64,000 nucleotides of DNA, from the NCBI GenBank assembly GCA_015223225.1, contig JADFCQ010000006.1, positions 62,001 through 126,000 of the forward strand. Direction: 5' to 3'. Of this stretch, positions 8,976-17,752 are shown in pieces; the stretch's first letter is position 1; the number at the start of each line of letters is the position of its first letter. This DNA is from Acetobacteraceae bacterium H6797. Lineage in GTDB: Bacteria; Pseudomonadota; Alphaproteobacteria; Acetobacterales; Acetobacteraceae. The notes below the pieces were generated by a model, which was given only the letters and a program-made list of their open reading frames with translations, was not told the DNA's origin and searched no databases. The translations under genes and the position numbers were made by a program.

Positions 8976-11900
8976 GGCTGACTCTCGGCCAGGAGCGCTT
9001 CGAGTTCCTCATCGATGCCGTTACGGCGCGGGTGCCAGAGGCCGCGACGCCTGGCGCTCGCGAAGCGCTTCGCGATGGAGGCCGCGGCAGCCGGGTTCTC
9101 GTTGAGCAGGAAGCGGCGCACCGCCTCGTCGCCGAGATAGGCGGTGTAGACGGCGTCAATGAGCGCCTGCGGCACAGCCTCGGTTGTTTCGGCGAAGCCG
9201 ATGAGCCGATCGACTGTCTCGGCGAATTCACTGGCGCCACGGGGGCCGTGACGCATCTGGCCGGCGATGAAGCGCGGATTAATGGCGCGCGCCCGAACGG
9301 TCAGCGTGATGGCCTCGACAAGAGAGCGCGCACGAGGGCGCGAGGGGTTCGTATTGTCCAGCACGACGAGGTCCGCCTTGCCGCCGAGCTTGGCAAGGGC
9401 CGCTGCGAAGCCGCCAATGAAGGCGACATGTGCGGAACCTTCGAGAATATCGCGCGAGGCATCGTCATTGCCGTGCAGAAGAAGATCGGCAGAGGCGACC
9501 CGCTGGGCGAAGGCATCCGGCATAGGCGCGCCTTCACCATCGGCGCCCCGGAAGCCGTGGCTGGCGCTGTCGAGATAGTCCTGGCCGAGATCACTGCGTT
9601 CGTCCCACTGGCCGCTCGCGAGGCGGCGCTCGATGCCGGCACCGTAGCTGCCGGGCGCCGCGCCGAAGATCCGCGCGGGTCTTGGTTGGCCGGAACGGCG
9701 GAGAGCGGCGAGGGGATTGTCGTGGTCCTCCTCATCCCTCGCGGCGACGGCGGCGACGGCGGTATCGAGCAGCGCGATCTGGCTCGGGAAGAGATCGCGG
9801 AAGAGGCCGGAAATCCTCCAGGTGACATCGACGCGGGGGCGGCCGAAGACTGCCGGCGGTAGCACCTCGATACCGATGACGCGGCCGGAGGCCTCATCCC
9901 ACTGGGGGCGGCAGCCCATCAGGGCCAGCCCTTGGGCGATTTCCTCGCCGCCGGTGCGAAGCGACGCGCTGCCCCAGAGATCCATGACGAGGGAACGAGG
10001 CCACTCGCCGTGCTCTTGCTGATAATGTCTCAGAACTTCATCGGCGACGATGGCGGCGAGGTCACAGGCGGTGCGCGTCGGTAGGGTCCGTGGGTCGATG
10101 GTGTAGAGGTTACGGCCGGTGGGCAGAACATCCTCGCGACCTCTGGAGGGCGAGCCGGAGGGACCGGGGCGGATATGCTTGCCGTCCAGTGCATCAAGCA
10201 GGGATTGTCGCTCTTGAGCGGCGGAGCTGGTGCGGGGCTCATCGTCACCGCCACGACCGTAGATGTGAAGGCCGTCCTTGATGGCAAAGTCTTTGATGTC
10301 GCAGAGCCAGGCATCGATGCGCTGCAGGGCTGTGTCGGGGCTGTCATCCGTGGCGACACCGGCCTCGCGGGCAAGACCATTGGCGGCGGCCGTGCGAACG
10401 ATGAGCTTGGCCAGGCGCTCCTTCCTGCGAGCGTCGAGGCCATCCGATTGAGCATATTCGTCGACCAGACGTTCCAGTTCGCGCTGCGCATCGTCGAGCC
10501 CGGCGCCGACCAGAGGGGGTGGGAGATGCCCCAGCGTCACGGCGCCTATGCGGCGCTTGGCCTGGGCGGCTTCCCCGGGGTTGGAGACGATGAAAGGATA
10601 GATGACGGGCAAGTTGCCGGTGACGATCTTTGGAAAGCAGTTCGGGCTAAGCGCGACTGTCTTGCCCGGCAGCCATTCGAAGGTGCCATGGGCGCCGACA
10701 TGTAGAATGGCGTGGCAGCCCAGGTCCTCTCGCAGCCAGAAACCGAAAGCGAGAAGATCATGAGACGGCGGCAAGGCCGCATCGTGATACTGAGCGCGCC
10801 TTTGCGTGGGGTCGCCGCGATCAGGCGGGAGCGCTACGGTGACATTGCCGTAAGTCACGTAGCGGAAAGCGAAGGTTTGAGGCGAAGATCCCCATGCCTG
10901 CTCGACGCAATCTCGTATCTTCGCAGGAAGGTCACCGAGAAGTGAGAGATACCGGTCGCTGCTGAATACGGGACGCGCAGAGTCCAGAGCCCGCATCAGG
11001 TCTCGTGGCGTGGCTGGGATATCATCGATCGCGTATCCTGCATCGCGAAGATCGCTCAGGATTGCGAGCACGCTCGAGGGTACGTCGAGGCCCACGGCAT
11101 AGCCGGCACGGCCTTCGGCGCCCGGATAATCGGGCAGCAGAATAATCAGACGGCGCGCCGCACGAGGTGCTTCGCAGAGTTCGACGGACTTGGCGATTCT
11201 GTCGGCAACAGCTTCGACCGTCTGCACCTCGGGCGTGTTGCGCAGCAAGGTGGCACCAGCCTCTGCCTTGGCTTTGAAGGAAAGGGCGCCCGCAAGGATT
11301 CTGCCGTCCAGCTCGGGCAGAATGACATGCATGGCGATATCGGCCGGCGTCAGCCCGCGCTGCCCCGCGGCCCAGGCTTCTTGCCGCGTCGTCGCGATAA
11401 TCGCCTGGAACACAGGCAGCCCGTAGCGATCGAAAAGCGTCTCGATACCTGGCTCCTGGCTCGCAGAAAAGGCTGTGGTCGTGATGATGGCCCGCAACAC
11501 GACGCGGCTCATGACCCCGTCCAGCAATGCAACGGCATCTTCGTCCCGAAGGCTTGGGACGAAGATGGGCAGCGCCGTCAGGGCCCGCTTCGACAGTGCC
11601 TCGCAAAGGGCGTCGACAGGCGCGGTATCGCCAGCGAGCAGGATGGAGCGATAGAAAATGACCGGTACAACAGCTGCTTCACCGATGTTGATGTCTTCGG
11701 CTCGCAAGACGCCGCGCCCCGGCGCGTAGAAGCCGGCTTTCGGCAGTGGCGAGGCCGTTGCTTCAGGAATATCGATTCCAGCCAGTCTCGCCATCCTGGC
11801 TAGCATGACGCGCATGTTTGCCGGGCCACCCTCGCGGAAGCAGGCGAGTATTGCCAGCCGCTCCTGATCGGGAACGGTTGAGCGCTCCCGCAGGCGCTCG

Positions 11901-12265
11901 TCATCTTCGCTGCATTCGCCGGGCAGTAGGATGAGTGGGATGCCGCGCTCCCGGGCCACTGCCACGAGACGGTCGCAGCCATAAGGCCACCAATCATAGC
12001 CACCCAGAAGACGGACAAGGATGGCCTTTGCTTGGCTCGCGATACGGTCGATCCAGAGATCGACGGACATAGGGTGCCGTAACTCACGCAGAGGCGTCAG
12101 GCAAAGCCTGGGTAGGCCCGCCTCATCACTCGGCCACGCCGTCTGCATGGCCAGAAGATCGCTATCGCTGAAGGAAAGCGCCACCAGCTCCGCCGGCTCC
12201 TGGCCGAGATCGACCGGCTCCGCCAGATCCTCAAGCGTGGCCGAGGTGGTGGCGAGGATATGCAT
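8972..12265 (-). CDS. cobN: Aerobic cobaltochelatase large subunit
   Basis: Large subunit of the ATP-dependent CobNST complex that inserts Co2+ into hydrogenobyrinic acid a,c-diamide. The 1097-aa protein is clearly CobN/BchH-like (for example LHVGAHGTFEWLPGKTVALS, LVMDLWGSASLRTGGEE and QMRHGPRGASEFAETVDRL) but lies at the short end of the family. The AAA partners CobS/CobT are not in the window. It overlaps cobG by 4 bp and starts 1 bp after cobW ends. Its codons look less strictly GC-ending than the methyltransferase genes; I did not compute this. Confidence 0.95.
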   Translation of the reverse strand: MHILATTSATLEDLAEPVDLGQEPAELVALSFSDSDLLAMQTAWPSDEAGLPRLCLTPLRELRHPMSVDLWIDRIASQAKAILVRLLGGYDWWPYGCDRLVAVARERGIPLILLPGECSEDDERLRERSTVPDQERLAILACFREGGPANMRVMLARMARLAGIDIPEATASPLPKAGFYAPGRGVLRAEDINIGEAAVVPVIFYRSILLAGDTAPVDALCEALSKRALTALPIFVPSLRDEDAVALLDGVMSRVVLRAIITTTAFSASQEPGIETLFDRYGLPVFQAIIATTRQEAWAAGQRGLTPADIAMHVILPELDGRILAGALSFKAKAEAGATLLRNTPEVQTVEAVADRIAKSVELCEAPRAARRLIILLPDYPGAEGRAGYAVGLDVPSSVLAILSDLRDAGYAIDDIPATPRDLMRALDSARPVFSSDRYLSLLGDLPAKIRDCVEQAWGSSPQTFAFRYVTYGNVTVALPPDRGDPTQRRAQYHDAALPPSHDLLAFGFWLREDLGCHAILHVGAHGTFEWLPGKTVALSPNCFPKIVTGNLPVIYPFIVSNPGEAAQAKRRIGAVTLGHLPPPLVGAGLDDAQRELERLVDEYAQSDGLDARRKERLAKLIVRTAAANGLAREAGVATDDSPDTALQRIDAWLCDIKDFAIKDGLHIYGRGGDDEPRTSSAAQERQSLLDALDGKHIRPGPSGSPSRGREDVLPTGRNLYTIDPRTLPTRTACDLAAIVADEVLRHYQQEHGEWPRSLVMDLWGSASLRTGGEEIAQGLALMGCRPQWDEASGRVIGIEVLPPAVFGRPRVDVTWRISGLFRDLFPSQIALLDTAVAAVAARDEEDHDNPLAALRRSGQPRPARIFGAAPGSYGAGIERRLASGQWDERSDLGQDYLDSASHGFRGADGEGAPMPDAFAQRVASADLLLHGNDDASRDILEGSAHVAFIGGFAAALAKLGGKADLVVLDNTNPSRPRARSLVEAITLTVRARAINPRFIAGQMRHGPRGASEFAETVDRLIGFAETTEAVPQALIDAVYTAYLGDEAVRRFLLNENPAAAASIAKRFASARRRGLWHPRRNGIDEELEALLAESQP

Positions 12266-12266
12266 G

Positions 12267-13298
12267 TCAGGCCGCGAGGATTCTCTCGATCGCCGGGCGG
12301 TCCAGTCCCTTCAGACCGATGACCACGAGGCGCGTACCGCGCTTTTCATCCGCTGCCCAGGCGCGATCGTAATAATGCGAGACGCGGTTGCCGACAGCTT
12401 GCACCAGGAGACGCATCGGCTTGCCTTCGACCTCGGCGAACCCCTTCAGCCGAAGCACATTCTCTGCCTCGGCGGCAGCGGCCACCTTGCGGGCCAGTTC
12501 CTCGGGTTTGCCGATGGTGGGAAGCTCGACGATGAAACTGTCGAAATCGTCGTGCTCGTGGTCGAGTTCGCCATCATGATGGGTTTTGCGATTCTCGATA
12601 TCCTCTTCCGTACCGATGCCGTGGCCGAGAAGGATGCCTGGATCGACCTTACCATTGATACTGGCGACGATCTTCGTGGCACGCGGCAGATGCTCAGTGA
12701 CCCGGGCTTCGGCACGCAGCCGCGCGGCGTCGTCCAGCAAATCAGCCTTGGAGAGGATGATCATATCGGCGCAGGCGATCTGATCCTCGAAAACTTCTTC
12801 GACGGGGTCATCATGATCGAGCGTTTCATCGGCCGCGCGCTGGGCCGACAGCGCTTCCATGTCTTCGGCAACGCGGCCCTCGGCAAGGGCGGGCCCGTCG
12901 ACGACGGCGACGACGCTATCGACCGTGACGCGGCCCTTGATAGCGGGCCAATGGAAGGCCTGCACCAGCGGCTTGGGCAGGGCGAGGCCGGAGGTCTCGA
13001 TCAGGATATGATCGACCTTGGGCTCGAGCGCGAGAATGCGATCCAGCGCGGGGACGAAATCATCGGCCACGGTGCAGCAGATGCAGCCATTGGCAAGTTC
13101 GACGATATTCCCCTCCGGGCAATTCTCGATGCCGCAGCTTTTGAGGATCTCGCCGTCGATACCAATATCGCCGAATTCATTGACGATGACGGCAAGGCGC
13201 CGCTCGCCTGCCTGTTCGAGCAGATGCCGGATCAGCGTGGTTTTACCCGCGCCGAGAAAGCCGGTCACGATGGTGCAGGGGATGCGGTTCAGGGTCAT
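12267..13298 (-). CDS. cobW: CobW-family GTPase / metallochaperone
   Basis: G3E-family P-loop GTPase placed with cobN, thought to deliver cobalt or support chelation. The 343-aa protein has the P-loop TGFLGAGKTT (residues 12-21), the metal-binding GCICC motif (Cys72, Cys74, Cys75), a NEFGDIGIDGE switch region and the CobW C-terminal domain. A His/Asp-rich stretch, DHEHDDFD, lies near residue 220, a likely extra metal site. It sits between the DUF1636 gene (4-bp overlap) and cobN (1 bp apart). Confidence 0.95.
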   Translation of the reverse strand: MTLNRIPCTIVTGFLGAGKTTLIRHLLEQAGERRLAVIVNEFGDIGIDGEILKSCGIENCPEGNIVELANGCICCTVADDFVPALDRILALEPKVDHILIETSGLALPKPLVQAFHWPAIKGRVTVDSVVAVVDGPALAEGRVAEDMEALSAQRAADETLDHDDPVEEVFEDQIACADMIILSKADLLDDAARLRAEARVTEHLPRATKIVASINGKVDPGILLGHGIGTEEDIENRKTHHDGELDHEHDDFDSFIVELPTIGKPEELARKVAAAAEAENVLRLKGFAEVEGKPMRLLVQAVGNRVSHYYDRAWAADEKRGTRLVVIGLKGLDRPAIERILAA

Positions 13299-13726
13299 GA
13301 CAGGTCCGGCAGATGAGCGAAGCTGGGAATGCGCGCGATGAGGCCGCGCTTGAGCGCATCGGGGCGCGCGCGATAAGGCATGAAGCCGTCTTCGGAATTC
13401 GCGAGGAGCTTGGCGCCCGCGACAAGATCCGGCCCGTTCTCGGGCGCGAGGTCACCGAAGACATAGCTCCAGGTGCCGTGGTGAAGGATGGCGGCGCTGC
13501 CGCCGCGGTTGCAATTGCCGAGGCAACCCACCTCCTTCACCATCACGCCGCTGCCTTCAGAGGCGCGGCGCGTGGCTTCGACCAGCAGGGCGCCGGCACG
13601 CGGGGTTTCGTCCTGGCTTCTGTCGAGCCTGCAGGAGCGACAAACGATGACGACCGGCGCCTGGCCGGTTCCATCATCGCTCTGCTCGCGCGCCGGGTGG
13701 CCCGGCGCCGTTGGCACAGCCGTCAC
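13295..13726 (-). CDS. DUF1636 family protein (ferredoxin-like, probable [2Fe-2S])
   Basis: First gene of the riboswitch-controlled leftward cob operon. The 143-aa protein has four cysteines in a thioredoxin-like ferredoxin pattern, VCRSCR (Cys29, Cys32) and GCLGNCNRG (Cys68, Cys72), suited to a [2Fe-2S] cluster. DUF1636 genes recur beside cobW/cobN; their role is not established, and electron supply to CobG or the cobalt-reduction step is possible. Start is GTG at 13726 with AAGGAG about 8 nt upstream. The stop overlaps the cobW start by 4 bp. Confidence 0.85.
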   Translation of the reverse strand: MTAVPTAPGHPAREQSDDGTGQAPVVIVCRSCRLDRSQDETPRAGALLVEATRRASEGSGVMVKEVGCLGNCNRGGSAAILHHGTWSYVFGDLAPENGPDLVAGAKLLANSEDGFMPYRARPDALKRGLIARIPSFAHLPDLS

Positions 13727-13778
13727 ACTCTTCTCCTTGCCCGGGTTTCGCCCGCCGGGCCGATGGAATCACCTTCTG

Positions 13779-13975
13779 ACGGCAGGTCTCCTGGCTCTCG
13801 GATCAGCGTCTCGTCGCGACCTTCCCAGGCGGATGCCCAGTGGCGTGATGCGGCGGACTCACCGATTACAGTTGCGGGGTCAGCTGCGGCTTTGCCGGCT
13901 TTCGCCGGCGCACCGCATTCCCTCTTAGCTCCTCGCCTTGGGGGCGAGCAGACCGTCAGCCGGCATCTAGGTCCC
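13779..13975 (-). promoter_or_regulatory. Cobalamin riboswitch controlling the leftward cob operon
   Basis: Read on the minus strand this leader shows the class-I B12 riboswitch elements in order: GAGGGAATGCGGTG, CCCCGCAACTGTAATCGGTG, GCCACTGGG, CTGGGAAGG, and the B12 box GCCAGGAGACCTGCC at its 3' end (+ strand 13781-13796). It ends about 55 nt before the GTG of the DUF1636 gene. A GC-rich CCCGG-gcgggcgaaa-CCGGG-type hairpin lies between the box and the RBS, so B12 probably blocks translation initiation or terminates early. Confidence 0.93.
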
Positions 13976-13993
13976 CACGCTCGGCGCTGTCAA
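13964..13993 (-). promoter_or_regulatory. Sigma70-type promoter for the leftward cob riboswitch transcript
   Basis: On the minus strand a perfect TTGACA (13988-13993) is followed after 18 nt by TAGATG (13964-13969). This places transcription start just ahead of the first conserved riboswitch stem. It is the only good leftward promoter seen in the divergent gap. Confidence 0.6.
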
Positions 13994-14009
13994 TGCACGG
14001 AGATTCGGC

Positions 14010-14037
14010 TTGCGGCAGCGGTGTTTCGGCCTATGCT
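14010..14037 (+). promoter_or_regulatory. Putative promoter for the cbtB-cbtA-cob transcript
   Basis: TTGCGG (14010-14015), 16-nt spacer, TATGCT (14032-14037), directly ahead of the rightward riboswitch. It is weaker than the leftward promoter, and the two are only about 17 bp apart back to back. Confidence 0.4.
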
Positions 14038-14043
14038 CGCCGC

Positions 14044-14226
14044 GTCGTCGGTCCCTTCACGGGATGAAGAGGGAATGCGGTGCGGGCTGAAAAGCCCTAG
14101 TCCGCGGCTGCCCCCGCAACTGTAGACGGTGAGCTTCGCGCCGATATGCCACTGGGGCCGCAAGGCCCTGGGAAGGCGGAGCGAGGCGATGACCCGTGAG
14201 CCAGGAGACCTGCCGGTGACGGAAAA
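14044..14226 (+). promoter_or_regulatory. Cobalamin riboswitch controlling cbtB-cbtA and downstream cob genes
   Basis: Plus-strand copy of the class-I B12 aptamer: GAGGGAATGCGGTGCGGG, CCCCCGCAACTGTAGACGGTG, GCCACTGGGG, CCTGGGAAGG and the B12 box GCCAGGAGACCTGCC (about 14200-14214). It ends about 40 nt before the cbtB ATG. The intervening GGGTGGAGGGTGAAAGGG carries the ribosome binding site that the expression platform would mask. Confidence 0.93.
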
Positions 14227-14264
14227 ATCGGCCAAGCCCTCGGGTGGAGGGTGAAAGGGTTCAC

Positions 14265-14441
14265 ATGGCTACCTCGTCCAAGGCGCTCGCGGCGCCGGCG
14301 GCTCAGTCCCGCTTCATGCCTCTGCTGATGGCGGCGGCACTCGGTACGCTCATCATCGGCTTCGTCGGCTTCTCGCATATCGAGGCTGTGCATAATGCCG
14401 GGCATGACTACCGCCATTCCATGGCTTTCCCCTGCCACTAG
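14265..14441 (+). CDS. cbtB: CbtB, small subunit of predicted cobalt transporter
   Basis: 58-aa membrane protein with one transmembrane helix (about residues 17-38) and a histidine-rich C-terminus HNAGHDYRHSMAFPCH, the metal-binding signature of CbtB. CbtAB is a predicted B12-regulated cobalt importer of proteobacteria. ATG 14265 was chosen over an in-frame GTG at 14244 because GGAGGGTGAAAGGG lies at the right distance upstream. First gene after the rightward B12 riboswitch. Confidence 0.88.
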   Translation: MATSSKALAAPAAQSRFMPLLMAAALGTLIIGFVGFSHIEAVHNAGHDYRHSMAFPCH

Positions 14442-14456
14442 CCTGAAGCAGCCATC

Positions 14457-15167
14457 ATGAATCTCTTTCGGAGCGTCGTGTTCATCGCGGCGCTGTCGGG
14501 GCTCGTCGCCGGTTTGGCGATGACGGCGCTGCAGACGGCTTTCACCGTGCCGCTGATCCTTCAGGCGGAAACCTTCGAAACGGGCGGCCATGCCCATGTG
14601 GAGGGCGCGCCCGCGCATGAGGACGAGGAAGAGGCCTGGTCGCCCGAGGATGGCGCCGAGCGCCTGGCCTTCACGGCGCTGGCCAATATCGTCACGGGCG
14701 TTGGCTTCGGGCTGCTGCTGGTGGTTGCCTCGGAATTCGCGGGCGGCATCCAGGGCTGGCGACGCGGCCTGATCTGGGGTTTCGGGGGGTTCGCGATCTT
14801 CACGCTGGCGCCCGGCCTGAGCTTGCCGCCGGAATTGCCAGCCATGCCGGTGGCCGATCTCACGGCGCGACAGATCTGGTGGGTCGGCACGGCGGCGGCC
14901 ACGGCGGGTGGGCTTGCGCTCATCGTTTTCCGCGGCTCCGCGCTTTTCGCGATGCTCGGCCTCGCGCTGATCCTGCTGCCGCATCTCATCGGCGCGCCGC
15001 AACCGCCGAGCCATGAGACGGCGATTCCGATGGATCTGCTGCATCGCTTCGTCGTGGCGGTGACGGCGACCAATCTCGTCTTCTGGGCGCTGCTCGGCGC
15101 GCTGGTCGGCCTCATCCGCCCGCGCTTCGCCCAGGGCCTCGCGGGGCCGCAGGCGAGCCTTGCCTGA
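14457..15167 (+). CDS. cbtA: CbtA, membrane subunit of predicted cobalt transporter
   Basis: 236-aa integral membrane protein with about five hydrophobic helices. After the first helix there is a His/acid-rich periplasmic loop, GGHAHVEGAPAHEDEEE (residues 43-59), plausible for cobalt capture. Homologues are typically paired with CbtB and preceded by a B12 riboswitch, as here. Starts 15 bp after cbtB. Confidence 0.88.
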   Translation: MNLFRSVVFIAALSGLVAGLAMTALQTAFTVPLILQAETFETGGHAHVEGAPAHEDEEEAWSPEDGAERLAFTALANIVTGVGFGLLLVVASEFAGGIQGWRRGLIWGFGGFAIFTLAPGLSLPPELPAMPVADLTARQIWWVGTAAATAGGLALIVFRGSALFAMLGLALILLPHLIGAPQPPSHETAIPMDLLHRFVVAVTATNLVFWALLGALVGLIRPRFAQGLAGPQASLA

Positions 15168-15675
15168 GGTGCGATCGCTGACCTTCCTCCTCGGCGGTGC
15201 GCGCTCCGGCAAGAGCGCGCATGCCGAGGCGCTGGTCAGGCAGCATCCGGCGCCCTGGGCCTATATCGCGACGGCGCAGGCTTTCGATGACGAAATGCGC
15301 GCGCGTATCTCGGAGCATCGCGCGCGGCGTGAAGAAGGCTGGCAGACGCTCGACGCACCGCTCGACCTGGTCGAGGCTATCGACACCGTGCCTGATGGCC
15401 GGCCCTTGCTGCTCGATTGCCTGACGCTATGGCTTACGAATGTGATCTTGGCCGAACGCGATGTCGAACTGGAGTGCCGGCGCCTCGCGGAGGTGCTGGC
15501 CGCGCCACGCGGGCCTTGGTTCGTGGTGACCAACGAGGTCGGGCTCGGCATCGTGCCCGATAATGCCTTGGCGCGGCGCTTCCGTGACGCCGCCGGGCGG
15601 CTGCATCAGATGGTGGCGGCACAGGCCAATGGCGTGTTCTTCATGGTCGCCGGCTTGCCGATGAAAGTGAAGTGA
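15160..15675 (+). CDS. cobP: Bifunctional adenosylcobinamide kinase / adenosylcobinamide-phosphate guanylyltransferase
   Basis: Phosphorylates adenosylcobinamide, then transfers GMP to make adenosylcobinamide-GDP, the CobS substrate. P-loop LLGGARSGKS near the N-terminus, AYIATAQAFDDEM and LLLDCLTLWLTN are family motifs (CobU in enteric nomenclature). Starts are non-ATG: TTG 15160 overlaps cbtA by 8 bp; GTG 15169, 1 bp after the cbtA stop, would give 168 aa and is equally plausible. Confidence 0.92.
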   Translation: MPEVRSLTFLLGGARSGKSAHAEALVRQHPAPWAYIATAQAFDDEMRARISEHRARREEGWQTLDAPLDLVEAIDTVPDGRPLLLDCLTLWLTNVILAERDVELECRRLAEVLAAPRGPWFVVTNEVGLGIVPDNALARRFRDAAGRLHQMVAAQANGVFFMVAGLPMKVK

Positions 15676-16292
15676 TGCGGGAGATCGACGAGGCCGAAGC
15701 CGAGCGCCACAAGGCGAAGATGGCGCGGCGCAAAGCGGTGCAGGATGCTGAGGTCGAGGCCAAGCCGACGGCCGAGAAGGGGCTGCTGATCGTCAATACC
15801 GGCCCCGGCAAAGGCAAGTCCACGGCTGCCTTCGGCCTGGCGTTGCGCATGCTCGGGCATGGCCGGCGCGTGGGCGTCGTCCAATTCATCAAGGGCGCGT
15901 GGCAGACGGGCGAGAAGGAGGCCCTGGCCCTCTTCGGCGACCGCGTGGTTTGGTACACGATGGGCGAGGGCTTCACTTGGGAGACGCAGGATCTGAAGCG
16001 CGACATTGCCGCCGCCGCCCGCGCCTGGGAGATGGCGCGGCGGCTGATGGATGACCCTTCCTTCGGCCTGATCATTCTCGACGAGATGAATATCGCGCTT
16101 CGCTACGATTATCTCGATCTGGACAGCGTCATCGCGACGTTGAACGCACGACGCGCGGGGCTGCATGTGATCGTGACGGGTCGGAACGCCAAGCCGCCGC
16201 TGATCGAAGCCGCTGATCTCGTCACGGAGATGGGGCAGGCGAAGCACCATTTCGCGGCCGGGGTAAAGGCGCAGCAGGGCATCGAGTTCTGA
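15675..16292 (+). CDS. cobO: Cob(I)yrinic acid a,c-diamide adenosyltransferase
   Basis: Transfers the 5'-deoxyadenosyl group of ATP to cob(I)yrinic acid a,c-diamide. The 205-aa CobA/CobO/BtuR-type ATPase has its P-loop [10 protein letters not shown] at residues 41-50, [11 protein letters not shown], and [17 protein letters not shown] as Walker-B-like segment. ATG 15675 overlaps the cobP TGA by one base. Confidence 0.95.
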   Translation: MREIDEAEAERHKAKMARRKAVQDAEVEAKPTAEKGLLIVNTGPGKGKSTAAFGLALRMLGHGRRVGVVQFIKGAWQTGEKEALALFGDRVVWYTMGEGFTWETQDLKRDIAAAARAWEMARRLMDDPSFGLIILDEMNIALRYDYLDLDSVIATLNARRAGLHVIVTGRNAKPPLIEAADLVTEMGQAKHHFAAGVKAQQGIEF

Positions 16293-16294
16293 CC

Positions 16295-17752
16295 ATGGCC
16301 GCGCGGGCGCTCATGTTTCAGGGCACAGGCTCGGATGTCGGCAAGTCGCTGATGGTGGCCGGGCTCGCGCGGGCCTTCCTGCGCCGGGGCATGAAGATCC
16401 GGCCGTTCAAGCCGCAGAACATGTCGAACAATGCGGCGGTGACGCCCGATGGCGGGGAGATCGGCCGCGCTCAGGCGTTGCAGGCGCGAGCGGCGATGGT
16501 GCCGCCGAGCGTGCATATGAACCCCGTGCTGCTCAAGCCGCAGAGCGAGGTGGGCGCGCAGATCGTGGTCCAAGGCAAGGTGTATGACCAGGCCGATGCG
16601 CGGCGCTATCAGCACATCAAGGCTTCGCTCATGCCGCAGGTGCTCGACAGTTTCTCGAGGCTGCGCGCCGAGGCCGATCTGCTGCTGGTCGAAGGGGCCG
16701 GGAGTGCCTCGGAGATCAACCTTCGGCCAAATGACATCGCCAATATGGGCTTCGCGCGGGCGGCGGATGTGCCCGTGGTGCTGATCGGCGATATCGACCG
16801 TGGCGGCGTGATCGCGAGCCTCGTCGGCACGCGGCATGTGCTCGCCGAGGCGGATGCGGCGATGATCCGGGGCTTCATCGTCAATCGCTTTCGCGGCGAT
16901 CCTTCGCTTTTCGCTGACGGCATGACGGAAATCGCGCGGCGAACAGGCTGGCATGGCTTCGGCCTCGTGCCGTTCCTGCCGGCGGCGGCGCGACTGCCGG
17001 CGGAGGATGCGCTGGGGCTGACGGGGAAAGATAAGCGCGCCAAGCCGGCGGGGCGCGTGAAGATCGCGGTGCCGATCCTGCCGCATATCTCCAATTTTGA
17101 CGATCTGGACCCGCTTGATGCTGAGCCGGATGTCGATCTGCGCCGCATCTGGCCCGGGCAGGCACTGCCGGGCGACGCAGCGCTAGTGTTGTTGCCCGGC
17201 TCGAAATCGACCATTGCCGATCTCGCGGCGCTGCGGGCGGCGGGATTCGATATCGACATTGCCGCGCACCATCGCCGGGGCGGCCGGGTGCTGGGCCTTT
17301 GCGGCGGCTATCAGATGCTGGGGCGGCGCATCGCCGATCCGCATGGCATTGAGGGCGCGGCAGGCGAGGTCCCGGGGCTCGGGCTGCTGCCCGTCGAAAC
17401 GGTGTTGGCTTCGAGCAAGCGCCTCGGCCACGTTACCGGCCGCACAGGCGATGGAGCGCCGTTCCAAGGTTACGAGATGCATATGGGCGTGACGACTGGC
17501 GATGCGCCGCCTTTCGCCGCCCTTGCCGATGGCCGGGCCGATGGCGCCGTCTCGGCCGATGGGCGGGTTTTCGGCACCTATGTCCATGGCCTTTTCGCCC
17601 ATGATGCCCAGCGCGCGGCCTGGATCGCGCGGCTTGGCGGCGAAGCCTCGGGCCTCGATTACGAGGCGGGGGTGGAATCAACTCTCGACGAGCTGGCCGC
17701 GCATCTGGAGAAGCATCTCGATCTCGATGCCCTGCTCAGCCATGCCAGATGA
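16295..17752 (+). CDS. cobQ: Cobyric acid synthase (glutamine-hydrolysing)
   Basis: Amidates side chains b, d, e and g of adenosylcobyrinic acid a,c-diamide to give adenosylcobyric acid. The 485-aa protein has an N-terminal synthetase domain ([11 protein letters not shown], then KPQNMSNNA) and a C-terminal glutaminase domain with Cys336 in [10 protein letters not shown] and His431 in GTYVHGLF. It starts 2 bp after cobO and overlaps the 3' end of convergent cobD by 17 bp. Confidence 0.96.
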   Translation: MAARALMFQGTGSDVGKSLMVAGLARAFLRRGMKIRPFKPQNMSNNAAVTPDGGEIGRAQALQARAAMVPPSVHMNPVLLKPQSEVGAQIVVQGKVYDQADARRYQHIKASLMPQVLDSFSRLRAEADLLLVEGAGSASEINLRPNDIANMGFARAADVPVVLIGDIDRGGVIASLVGTRHVLAEADAAMIRGFIVNRFRGDPSLFADGMTEIARRTGWHGFGLVPFLPAAARLPAEDALGLTGKDKRAKPAGRVKIAVPILPHISNFDDLDPLDAEPDVDLRRIWPGQALPGDAALVLLPGSKSTIADLAALRAAGFDIDIAAHHRRGGRVLGLCGGYQMLGRRIADPHGIEGAAGEVPGLGLLPVETVLASSKRLGHVTGRTGDGAPFQGYEMHMGVTTGDAPPFAALADGRADGAVSADGRVFGTYVHGLFAHDAQRAAWIARLGGEASGLDYEAGVESTLDELAAHLEKHLDLDALLSHAR

